Shown here piece by piece: positions 1 through 6,767 of a DNA stretch of 34,040 bases; position 1 is the first letter of the stretch, and each line of letters starts with the position of its first letter. The position numbers and the translations under genes were made by a program. The stretch spans positions 1 to 34,040 of the forward strand of contig NZ_WEGL01000023.1 in the NCBI RefSeq assembly GCF_009604455.1. The letters are read 5' to 3'. The DNA comes from Streptomyces sp. RB17 (GTDB taxonomy: Bacteria > Actinomycetota > Actinomycetes > Streptomycetales > Streptomycetaceae). Under the pieces are notes generated by a model. It was not told where the DNA came from and did not search any database. It saw only the letters and a list, made by a program, of their open reading frames with translations.

Positions 1-2
1 GT

Positions 3-104
3 ATCGCCACTCGGTACGACAAGACCCCGGACAGCTACCTCGCCGGCCTCCACCTGCGCGCCTCGATGCTCTGGCTCAAGGACCTCACGAGAACCGCCCC
101 TTGA
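3..104 (+). CDS. IS5-family transposase, C-terminal end (cut by window start)
   Basis: The frame starting at base 3 is open from the window edge and reads about 33 residues containing a YDKTPDSYLAGLHLRASMLWLK segment (read in two parts: YDKTPDSYLAGLH and LRASMLWLK) before a TGA at 102-104. This is the usual C-terminal tail of IS5-family DDE transposases of actinobacteria. The main part of the gene lies outside the window. The element end probably falls at the CTAG around 123-128, where a second IS5-type transposase gene on the other strand is interrupted. What is seen is the tail sequence; the family call rests on recalled family similarity. Confidence 0.6.
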   Translation: MATRYDKTPDSYLAGLHLRASMLWLKDLTRTAP

Positions 105-119
105 TCAGAATTCGATACG

Positions 120-364
120 CGCCCTAGGCGGCGCCAGCACGTCATGCCGGAGCCGAAGCCGAGTTCCTGCGGCAGATGTTCCCAGGCGATCCCAGTGTGC
201 AAGACGAACAGGATGCCCTGAAAGACCAGACGGTCCGGATGCCGCTTGCGCCCGGGGTGACGAGTCCGCCGCTCGACCCTGGGCAGCAGCGGCTCGACCA
301 CCGCCCACAACTCGTCATCGACTTCCCACGGCTTCGGCCGAGCCACCTCGCACCCCCGGATCAC
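120..364 (-). pseudogene. IS5-family transposase, N-terminal fragment
   Basis: The minus-strand frame encodes VARPKPWEVDDELW, then EPLLP, GRKRHPDRL, VFQGILFVLHTGIAWEHLP and GSGMTCWRRL. This is the DUF4096-type N-terminal domain of IS5 transposases. Similarity stops right after WRRL (about base 125). The downstream codons run into the end of the plus-strand transposase and do not continue the domain, so the DDE catalytic part is missing. The fragment was most likely split when the other IS5-type element inserted at CTAG. It cannot be an active transposase. Confidence 0.65.
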
Positions 365-1163
365 CAGTCCTTGAGTGATCCAACCACCTTGAAGATCATT
401 TCGTTAGGGGTTCTTAGGCCGCTGATCATGCTGAACACCGCCGTCGCATCAACCACAGCATTGAGTCTGCCTCGAAGACTGGGAACCGATAAGCCCCCCC
501 AACGAACACCCACCGTGACCTTCTAAACCAGGGCGGTGGTACAGGGGGCGTGCGAAATGGTGCGCGGTTTCTGAACGCGCTTCGGCTCACGTGTAGCGAT
601 CCGGGAACAGTGCTTCCGTTTGAGGGAGGCGCGTTGCAACGCTGACCAGGCACGGACAGGGAGGGAATTGTGAAGATCAATTGACCTAGTCCTGGCCTGG
701 CCGCGTCGATGGATCGCGGGCCATTCGGGGTCGTCGGGTGGCTTCAAGCTCCGCCTTCCCGTTGAGCTTGAACGCAAACAGCCCTGATCGCAGGCATGTT
801 CGACGGATCGTTGGGATGGCTTGCAGGTCGCAGAGGTGGTTCATAGGTATCGAGTGAGTAAAGAGGGTTCCGCATCCGGAAGTCTTATTGAATCCTTAAG
901 GTCCACAAACGGGGGGGAATTGTGAAGATCATCGTGCGGATCTGGCATCGGACATGAGGTCCTCAGACCCGCGATCGACGGTGGTGTCTCGAAACCAGTG
1001 ACTGCTCGGCCCGACGGGGGCCGCGCACAGTCGCTGAGACACACCGGTTCGTGCAGTACCCGACGCCGCGGCTGCCTGCTTCAGGAACAGGCAGCCGCAT
1101 TTCAGGGGCGCCGTTTTCCCGGCCTGGGCATGTCCGCAGGCCGGCTTAAGGGGAGGAATCACC
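365..1163. other. IS-scarred non-coding stretch
   Basis: About 800 bases without a convincing gene. The open frames here are short, lack ribosome binding sites and match no family I recognise. The one clear structure is a 17-bp direct repeat at 663-679 and 915-931, annotated separately. The segment ends with the strong ribosome binding site GGGGAGG of the dehydrogenase gene at 1164. Confidence 0.6.
663..931 (+). repeat. Pair of 17-bp direct repeats
   Basis: GGGAATTGTGAAGATCA occurs exactly at 663-679 and again at 915-931, 252 bp apart in a non-coding stretch. Both copies are preceded by a G-run. The related core GAAGATCATT appears around 392-401 beside the IS5 fragment. The repeats could be remnants of IS ends or binding sites; no function can be assigned from sequence alone. 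Confidence 0.6.
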
Positions 1164-2423
1164 ATGCACATCTGCGTGCTCGGGCAGGGCTATGTCGGCC
1201 TGCCGTTAGCCTTCAGTGCGGCCCAAGCCGGACACATCGTGACCGGCTACGAACCCGACCACGAGCGTTGCGGCCGGCTGGCTGCCGGCGTGTCGTACGT
1301 CGAGGACATCTCATCCGCCCGCCTTCAGGACGTGCTGCGTTCGGGCGCCTACCGGCCCACCTCGGACCCTGAAGACCTCAAGGGCTTCGACGTCGCCGTC
1401 ATCACCGTGCCGACACCACTGACCGACAGGGCCCCGGACCTCACCTGCGTGCGAGAGGCCGGGCGCACGCTGGCCGCCCGGCTGGAGCCCGGCGCCACCG
1501 TGGTGCTCGAGTCCACCACGCACCCCGGCACCACCCGCGACGTCCTCATACCCCTGCTGGAAGAAGGCTCGGGCCTGATCGCCGGGCGGGACTTCCATGT
1601 CGGGTTCAGTCCCGAGCGCATCGATCCGGGCAACGCCGACTGGCGGCTGGAGAACACACCGAAGATCGTTTCCGGTCTCACCGATGCATGCCTGCAGCGT
1701 GTGAAGACCTTCTACGACTCGGTCACCGACGTCACCGTGCCGGCCTCCGGACTGGAAGAAGCAGAGCTGGCCAAGGTCTTCGAGAACACCTACCGGCACG
1801 TCAACATCGCGCTGGTCAACGAGCTCGCCCGCATGGCTCACACACTCGGCGTGGACGTGTGGCAGACCCTGGAACTGGCCGCCACCAAGCCCTTCGGGTT
1901 CACCAGGTTCCAGCCCGGCCCGGGCGTGGGCGGACACTGTCTGCCCATCGACCCCGTCTACCTCAGCCATCACGTCAAGGCACGGCACGGGCAGACCTTC
2001 CGGCTCATCGAGCTGGCCCAGGAGATCAACGAGAGCCAGCCCGACTACGTGGTGCGTCGTTTGCAGGACGCGCTCAGCAGCCGCTTGCGTCGCAGCGTGC
2101 ACGGGGCCCGCATTCTCGCCCTCGGCGCGGCCTACAAGCCGGGCACGGCCGACACCAGGCAGTCGCCCGCTGTCCAGGTCATCGACCGGCTGCGCGCCAT
2201 GGGTGCCGATGTCGTCGTCGTCGATCCCTACCTGCCCGACGACAGCCGCCGGCACATTCCCTTCGCCGGAGCGGCGAGTGGCGAGAGCGTGGCCGACTTC
2301 GATGCCGTCGTCCTGCTCACACCCCACGCCGAGTTCGACCTCGCCCAGCTCGCCGACGAGGCCGCATACGTCCTCGACACCCGAGGCGTCATGGCCCCTG
2401 CACCGCACGTCGAGCGGCTCTGA
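1164..2423 (+). CDS. Nucleotide-sugar 6-dehydrogenase (UDP-sugar to UDP-uronate)
   Basis: This 419-residue protein has the NAD-binding GQGYVGLP loop at residues 7-14, the central STTHPGTT and GFSPERIDPGN segments, and the catalytic cysteine C259 in PGPGVGGHCLPIDP. It oxidises the C6 hydroxyl of a nucleotide sugar to a carboxylate, using two NAD+ per turn, in the cytoplasm. The GGHCLPIDP form of the active site is typical of the WbpA/WecC/TviB branch (UDP-HexNAc dehydrogenases), whereas classical UDP-glucose dehydrogenases usually have GGSCFPKD. The substrate may therefore be a UDP-N-acetylhexosamine, although UDP-glucose cannot be excluded. The start is set by GGGGAGG 8-9 nt upstream of the ATG. 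It probably supplies the sugar donor for the glycosyltransferase at 2815. Its length is normal for the family. Confidence 0.88.
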   Translation: MHICVLGQGYVGLPLAFSAAQAGHIVTGYEPDHERCGRLAAGVSYVEDISSARLQDVLRSGAYRPTSDPEDLKGFDVAVITVPTPLTDRAPDLTCVREAGRTLAARLEPGATVVLESTTHPGTTRDVLIPLLEEGSGLIAGRDFHVGFSPERIDPGNADWRLENTPKIVSGLTDACLQRVKTFYDSVTDVTVPASGLEEAELAKVFENTYRHVNIALVNELARMAHTLGVDVWQTLELAATKPFGFTRFQPGPGVGGHCLPIDPVYLSHHVKARHGQTFRLIELAQEINESQPDYVVRRLQDALSSRLRRSVHGARILALGAAYKPGTADTRQSPAVQVIDRLRAMGADVVVVDPYLPDDSRRHIPFAGAASGESVADFDAVVLLTPHAEFDLAQLADEAAYVLDTRGVMAPAPHVERL

Positions 2424-2443
2424 CGCACGCAAGCACAGCAGCT

Positions 2444-2560
2444 CGAGGCAGTGGAACTGACCAGTGAGACGGTGCCCGAGGCGTGCACAGTGCTGGATGC
2501 CGCCTGTGACCGTTTGCTGCGTCGGCCGCTTCTCTGATCTCTGAGATCACCACTGCCTCG
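2444..2560 (+). other. Long-range inverted repeat in the intergenic leader
   Basis: CGAGGCAGTGG at 2444-2454 is exactly complementary to CCACTGCCTCG at 2550-2560. Between them lies a second small palindrome, GATCTC-T-GAGATC, at 2537-2549. The arms could pair in the transcript between the dehydrogenase gene and the small membrane-protein gene and form a large stem. The base pairing is seen; a regulatory or RNA-stability role is only inferred. Confidence 0.4.
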
Positions 2561-2644
2561 GGCCCTGTGCTGCCCGGCTGGGCGATGACGTCGGTTCGTC
2601 CTCGCCTCTACCACCCTCACCACGACTTTGCTGGAGGTTGTCAC

Positions 2645-2818
2645 ATGAATGACTACGGCGGGCAATTGGCCAAGACCGGCCTGGGCGCCATCACCATCGG
2701 GGGTGTCACCTACGCCCTGGGCGGCTGGTTGATCGGCATAGCTGCCGCTCTCGTCGTCATCGGGGCCATCACGGTGCGTCTGGGCTTCCGCCGCAGCAAG
2801 GACGTCGCCGAGAAGTGA
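2645..2818 (+). CDS. Small membrane protein, 57 aa
   Basis: The ATG at 2645 follows GGAGG with good spacing and opens a 57-residue protein. It has a Gly-rich hydrophobic stretch (about residues 10-46: TGLGAITIGGVTYALGG then a LIGIAAALVVIGAI segment) and a basic end RLGFRRSKDVAEK, consistent with one or two membrane spans and a cytoplasmic positive tail. Its stop codon overlaps the start of the glycosyltransferase gene (GTGA), so the two are probably translated together. I do not recognise a family. From its position it may be an accessory membrane subunit of the polysaccharide synthase. Confidence 0.75.
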   Translation: MNDYGGQLAKTGLGAITIGGVTYALGGWLIGIAAALVVIGAITVRLGFRRSKDVAEK

Positions 2819-4284
2819 CCCCGAACCGGCGGGATGCATCGGTGCTGGCTGCCCACCAGCACCGATCCGGCACCGTCTTCATGGGCATCGTGGTCCTCAT
2901 CGGTGCCGCGGTCTGGGCCGCGCAGCACGCCCTGGCACTCTCGCAGGTCAAGGACCACACCGGCAGCCGCATGCTCGCCGTCTGGGTCTCCCTGTTCACG
3001 CTGCTGATGATCCAGACGTTCCTGTACCACCTCGAGCGCCCGAGGCGGTTGACTCCCCGGGCCGCCCGTCAACTCAAAGAGCTGCACGTCTCGATCTTGG
3101 TGCCGGTCTTCAACGAAGACCCCGGCTATCTGCGGCTCGGCCTGCAATCCTTCCTTCACCAGACCCGCCTGCCCGACTCCGTGCACGTCGTGGACGACGG
3201 TTCGACCAGCACCGACTACGCCGAACTGCGCGACTGGTGGTGCCTGGAAGCCCACCGGCTCGGGATCGAGACGACCTGGCAGCGCGTACCCAACGGCGGC
3301 AAACGCCACGCCCAGGCCAACGGCGTGAGGGTGAGCCCGTACGCCGACATCTACGTCACGGTGGACTCCGACTCCTGCCTGGCACCAAACGCCCTCGAAC
3401 AGCTGATCACCCCTTTCACCCGCCGCAAGGTACAGGCAGTCGCCGGCATCGTGCTGGCCACCAACAACCGCGGCCCGCAGCGCCCGCAGCTGCGCCGGCC
3501 CGATGGTGCCCGGATGCCGTGGCCCTCGCGAGCTACCAAGCTGGCCGGCTGGCGAGGGCAGCAGTGCTTTGCCCGGGTCACGGACCTGTGGCTGGTCACC
3601 TCCCAGCTCGTGGACCGCTCAGGACAATCCGCGCTCGGCTCCGTGCTCGTCAACTCCGGCCCCCTGGCGGCCTATCGGGCCGACGTCGTACGCGACAACC
3701 TCGAGTCGTACCTCAACGAGACCTTCATGGGCCGGCCCGTCATGCTCTCCGACGACAGCATGCTGACGTTGTACGCAGCGCTGCGCGGGCCCACGGTGCA
3801 GCAACCCTCCGCAGTCGTCTTCACCGCGATGCCGGAGAAGTGGTCGCACTTCAGCCGCATGTACCTGCGATGGATGCGCGGCTCCACGATCCGATCGATC
3901 TGGCGCATGCGCTACCTGCCGCTCCACCGGCCCGCATACTGGCTGCACCTACTGCGCTGGTTCGAAATGATATTGGGCCAGCTGGTCCTCGCCTGGCTGC
4001 TGATCGTCGAACCGCTGCGCTACCACAACGCACCGACGCTGGCCATGCTCGCGATCCCCTTCCTCATCGGCTGGGCACAGGGCCTGCGCTACCTGGGCGT
4101 CATCCGCTCAGACGAGCGCATTCGCTCCCGCGCCGTGACCTGGCTGATGACGCCGATCGCGATCCTCATGGGCTGGACCGTGCTGCGCGTCCTGCACTGG
4201 TACGGCATGGCCACCTGTGCCAAAACCGGCTGGGGCACACGACAAAACGGCGCCGAAGTCTCCCTGGAACCGAGCAGCGCATGA
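2815..4284 (+). CDS. Processive family-2 glycosyltransferase (hyaluronan-synthase/NodC-like), membrane-bound
   Basis: This 489-residue protein has two N-terminal membrane spans (about 21-42 and 52-70), a cytoplasmic GT2 domain and at least three C-terminal spans (about 376-465). Visible GT2 motifs are VDDGS (126-130), the metal-binding DSDS (184-187), LSDDS (311-315) and RMYLRWMRG (348-356) in the place of the Q/RxxRW motif of processive enzymes, whose first residue is not conserved here. The family transfers sugars from UDP donors to a growing polymer and often extrudes it through the membrane. GTG is the start; it overlaps the upstream stop by 4 bp. Next to a nucleotide-sugar dehydrogenase this resembles the hasA-hasB arrangement, so an acidic extracellular polysaccharide is the likely product. 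The actual polymer is not known. Confidence 0.85.
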   Translation: MTPNRRDASVLAAHQHRSGTVFMGIVVLIGAAVWAAQHALALSQVKDHTGSRMLAVWVSLFTLLMIQTFLYHLERPRRLTPRAARQLKELHVSILVPVFNEDPGYLRLGLQSFLHQTRLPDSVHVVDDGSTSTDYAELRDWWCLEAHRLGIETTWQRVPNGGKRHAQANGVRVSPYADIYVTVDSDSCLAPNALEQLITPFTRRKVQAVAGIVLATNNRGPQRPQLRRPDGARMPWPSRATKLAGWRGQQCFARVTDLWLVTSQLVDRSGQSALGSVLVNSGPLAAYRADVVRDNLESYLNETFMGRPVMLSDDSMLTLYAALRGPTVQQPSAVVFTAMPEKWSHFSRMYLRWMRGSTIRSIWRMRYLPLHRPAYWLHLLRWFEMILGQLVLAWLLIVEPLRYHNAPTLAMLAIPFLIGWAQGLRYLGVIRSDERIRSRAVTWLMTPIAILMGWTVLRVLHWYGMATCAKTGWGTRQNGAEVSLEPSSA

Positions 4285-4366
4285 ACGATCCCTTGCCACA
4301 CTCATTTACGGCCCGCGCATCGGCCCTTGGGGACGGAGGGATGAAAGGAGAGAGGCGGTAACCCGC

Positions 4367-4651
4367 ATGGATCCCAACGCCCAGCGCACCGAGGCGGTCG
4401 TCGTGCGCGCCGGGACGTACACGGCACACGTCAGCCTCCCGGCCTGGCACAACGGCGCCGTTACCATCACCGCCCCCACCTCCGTCCTGTGCGAAGTCAC
4501 CGGACGCACACGTGCGGAACTGCCCGGCGCATCCCTGACCGTTGCCGTGTGCCTGGACGCCGTACTGGACACTGACCTGCACCCCCATGACTGGGCAGGT
4601 CCCCGAGCTTTACCGCCGGAGGCGAGCGCGGCGGAACCGCCGCCGTTCTGA
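4367..4651 (+). CDS. Small hypothetical protein, 94 aa
   Basis: The frame from ATG 4367 (MDPNAQRTEAVVV...) to the stop at 4651 encodes 94 residues, with a beta-rich pattern (VVVRAGTYTAHVSLPAW, VTITAP, LTVAVCLDAVL) and a Pro/Ala-rich tail. GGAGAGAGGCGG lies 10-20 nt upstream and is the best ribosome binding site. It follows the glycosyltransferase by 82 bp on the same strand and may be read with it. I do not recognise the family. Its codon use fits Streptomyces and its third positions are strongly GC. Confidence 0.55.
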   Translation: MDPNAQRTEAVVVRAGTYTAHVSLPAWHNGAVTITAPTSVLCEVTGRTRAELPGASLTVAVCLDAVLDTDLHPHDWAGPRALPPEASAAEPPPF

Positions 4652-5678
4652 TGGCCGTTACTACCACTTCAGAGGCAGCGAGTTCACGCATTGTCCGCAG
4701 ATCAGCCGGACTTGGCATGCATCGCTCCGTTCGTCTGCAGGTGCCGGGGTGCTCCCGGGCGATCGTGCTGTGTGGTCGGCGGGGCGGTGATGCCGCCTGT
4801 GGGCGGTTGTCCGGGAGGAAGCCCTGGCAGGGGGCGTGCTCTTCCTGCATGGCCGCGCCGGGCGCTGTGGCAGGCCTCCTGGGGACGTGCCCGTGGCCCG
4901 TGCCGGTGCCCGGCTGGTTGTTACTCACTTTCGGGTGTCGGCTGGGTGGTGGGTTGGGGCCGTGGAGCGGCGTTCGTGGCGGTGGCGCGATCTGGAGGGG
5001 CGTTAAAGGGTGGATTTGGAATATTGATGGAGCATGCAGGTTACAGTCACGGAATTATGGGTGATCTGTAACATCGCTCGTGTATTGCGCGTGTTTGCCG
5101 TGTCGGCGGCGAGGGTGTGGTGCGCGGCCAGCCGGCCGCCACCGCCTTCGCGTAAGCCCTGCTCACGGCCTGTGGCTGCGGCAGGGCTGCGCCCACACCC
5201 TGCAGGGGGAGCCTGTGTGCGTTTCCGCTTTCGAGCCCGATGCCGGTAAAACACCGGGCGGGTGTACTGGCCTGCCAGAGGCAACGCGCCGGCGCGGTGA
5301 ACCCTCGGTCACGGCGCTTGGCCGACGAACGCCGGCCACTGGGACCCGGCGTCGGTGACCGACGAGGCGAAGGGCCCGCAACGGGGTCGCCTCTGGAAGC
5401 GTCGGCTCGCCTGCATCGTTTCCTTCTGGCCACCTGGGTTCTTCGCTAGCCGGTCCACTTTTCGGCAGTCGCCGGCCGGCCGGCGCCTACCGCCTTGATG
5501 GCGATCGTCAGGAGGACCAGGTGGAAGCGGACTGTCCTTGGTGTCGAGCACTGCAACGGGCCGAAGAGACGGCTGCCGCGCCAGATGGCCAGGACTGGTA
5601 GCGAACCACGCACACAGCACACTCGGCCCCGGCGGCGCGAGGCGCGCGAACGGAGCATACGCAGAACGGAGCGAAATC
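4652..5678. other. Gene-poor stretch of about 1 kb
   Basis: Several frames are open here because of the high GC content, but none shows a ribosome binding site, a recognisable domain or the expected GC periodicity. The notable points are a relatively AT-rich island around 5010-5080 that contains a clear inverted repeat (5040-5072), and GC-rich hairpin-prone DNA around 4790-4930. A decayed gene cannot be excluded. Confidence 0.45.
5040..5072. promoter_or_regulatory. Operator-like inverted repeat in an AT-rich island
   Basis: GTTACAGTCAC at 5040-5050 and GTGATCTGTAAC at 5061-5072 are complementary except for one extra base, separated by 10 nt. The element lies in the only AT-rich part of a 1-kb gene-free stretch. 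Such a symmetric site fits a dimeric HTH regulator, for example the GntR or TetR type. No clear gene starts directly downstream, so its target is unknown. Confidence 0.4.
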
Positions 5679-5939
5679 ATGCAGACCACCACCGCATCAA
5701 CCGATCGAGCGTGGGACTATGCCCCAGCGGAGGACTTCCTGCTGGCGCCGCCCAATCCCGCAGAACGCATTGCCTGCCGCATCGATCCTCGCGACCTGCG
5801 GCGCCTGAACCTGTACGCAGCTCTGACCGCGGCTGGGATCGCTCCCTGGCCGGGAGACCGGGAAGCGATCGAGAAGCTCAGCGCACTGCCCGACAGCGTG
5901 CACGAAGCCCTGCACCACTGGCTCAGCTCCGGCAGGTGA
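5679..5939 (+). CDS. Small hypothetical protein, 86 aa
   Basis: The ATG at 5679 is preceded by CGGAGCGAAATC, an acceptable ribosome binding site. The 86-residue product (MQTTTASTDRAWDYAPAEDF...) ends at TGA 5937-5939. The middle and C-terminal parts (PRDLRRLNLYAALTAAGIAPWPGDREAIEKLSALP in two halves, then HEALHHWLSS) look like a compact helical domain. I recognise it only as the type of small protein common in Streptomyces genomes, with no known function. It stands alone between the gene-poor stretch and a decayed region. Confidence 0.6.
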   Translation: MQTTTASTDRAWDYAPAEDFLLAPPNPAERIACRIDPRDLRRLNLYAALTAAGIAPWPGDREAIEKLSALPDSVHEALHHWLSSGR

Positions 5940-6049
5940 CGCGCCGGCCGCCGTCATGGCGGGTCCCGGGGGCCGGATACGGGGCAGGAAGGCCTGGTTC
6001 GATGCGCTGCGCGACTGCCCAGATCCGACGCCTGCGTAAGTCCTGCCGA

Positions 6050-6240
6050 CGGCGGAGAACAGACCGTCACCTTTCAGCGCTGGCACTGGCACGACGACGG
6101 CGAGCCCTAGAACTTGGAGTACTTCCAACTCCTTCCAGCAGGCGGAGAGTGGCGCGTTCAGGTCCGCAGGACCACCTACTGGGCGCTCGGTCGGGACCGG
6201 CTGCGCTGGCCCCCGGCCCGTCCGGGGGCCAGCTCCCCGA
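6050..6240 (+). pseudogene. Fragment of a decayed small gene
   Basis: One plus-strand frame reads QTVTFQRWHWHDDGEP, then a stop codon near 6105, then NLEYFQLLPAGGEWRV and RRTTYWALGRDRLRW. The two halves look like one continuous protein domain interrupted by an in-frame stop. No start codon with a ribosome binding site is visible upstream. The call as pseudogene is an inference from sequence texture; the family is unknown. Confidence 0.25.
6207..6231 (+). terminator. GC-rich hairpin
   Basis: TGGCCCCCGG (6207-6216) pairs perfectly with CCGGGGGCCA (6222-6231) around a 5-nt loop. It lies in the leader repeat. The equivalent hairpin at 9170-9193 has one T-G pair. No U-tract follows, as is usual in Streptomyces terminators. 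Confidence 0.5.
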
Positions 6241-6269
6241 GTAATTCAGCAGAGGGAGGGAACAGACCA

Positions 6270-6328
6270 ATGCGGAGCGGAGCTGTTCAGAGTTTCACCG
6301 TTATCGGCCTGCGCTCGGACGCGGATAG
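6270..6328 (+). pseudogene. 5' fragment of the gene duplicated at 9232
   Basis: From ATG 6270 the frame encodes a start nearly identical to the 189-residue protein at 9232 (GAVQSFTVIGLRSDAD against GAVQTFTVIGLRSDAD), with the same leader and ribosome binding site. After about 19 codons the similarity disappears and the minus-strand cvnB-like gene begins. This is a truncated copy, probably left by the event that placed the cvnAB pair between the two repeats. Confidence 0.7.
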
Positions 6329-6356
6329 AAGGAGCGTGCCGCAGCTATCCCGTGGC

Positions 6357-6767
6357 TCACGCGGGCATGGAGTGGAGTTCGCGTACCAACTGCGGGGTGA
6401 GCAGTTCCCCGCAGCGGTCGGCGAGGACGGCCATTTCATAGCCGACCAGGCCGACGTCACAGCCTTCGGAGGCCAGGACGCCGAGGCAGCTGCCGTCGCG
6501 GATGCGGCCGACCAGGAGGAAGCCCCCGAGCATTTCGATCATGACGAGCTTCATGCCGCGGAAGCCGTGCGCCGAGGCCGCGTTCTGGGCGAGGCTGGTG
6601 ATGCCGGAGACGACGGCGGCAAGGTGGTCGGCGCGGTCTCGGCCGAGGGTGTCCGAGGCGGCCATCAGCAGGCCGTCGGAGGAGACGGCGACGGCGTCGG
6701 TGGCACCGTCGGCGGTGCGGACGAACTCTGAGATGAGCCAGCCAAAACTCTGGACGGCGGTGGTCAC
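6357..6767 (-). CDS. Roadblock/LC7-domain protein (CvnB-like)
   Basis: This 136-residue protein has the pattern of the MglB/CvnB roadblock family: FGWLISEFVRTADGATDAVAVSSDGLLMAAS at the start (read in two parts, FGWLISEFVRTADGATDA and VAVSSDGLLMAAS), a central LAAVVSGITSLAQNAA helix, and a beta-strand stretch around GGFLLVGRIRDGSCLGVLA. In conservons CvnB is a small partner of a sensor kinase and a Ras-like GTPase, acting at the membrane as a G-protein-like signalling complex. Its ATG overlaps the stop of the upstream kinase gene by 4 bp (ATGA). The usual next genes, cvnC (DUF742) and cvnD (GTPase), are absent: the gene is followed by the 6203-6328 repeat. It is therefore an orphan half of a conservon. 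Confidence 0.85.
   Translation of the reverse strand: MTTAVQSFGWLISEFVRTADGATDAVAVSSDGLLMAASDTLGRDRADHLAAVVSGITSLAQNAASAHGFRGMKLVMIEMLGGFLLVGRIRDGSCLGVLASEGCDVGLVGYEMAVLADRCGELLTPQLVRELHSMPA

Larger units (their letters stand above)
6203..6328 (+). repeat. Left copy of a ~125-bp direct repeat flanking cvnAB
   Basis: Bases 6203-6328 match 9166-9290 closely, with one small indel and a few substitutions. The shared segment includes a hairpin, the leader with GAGGGAGGGAACAGACCA and the first ~17 codons of a small gene (PSGAVQTFTVIGLRSDAD in the intact copy). Similarity ends abruptly at 6328, about 30 bp before the cvnB-like stop codon. Confidence 0.8.

Noticed and set aside
1311..2432. 373-codon open frame opposite the nucleotide-sugar dehydrogenase
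   Set aside because: It is an antisense shadow; the dehydrogenase has a strong ribosome binding site and intact active site.
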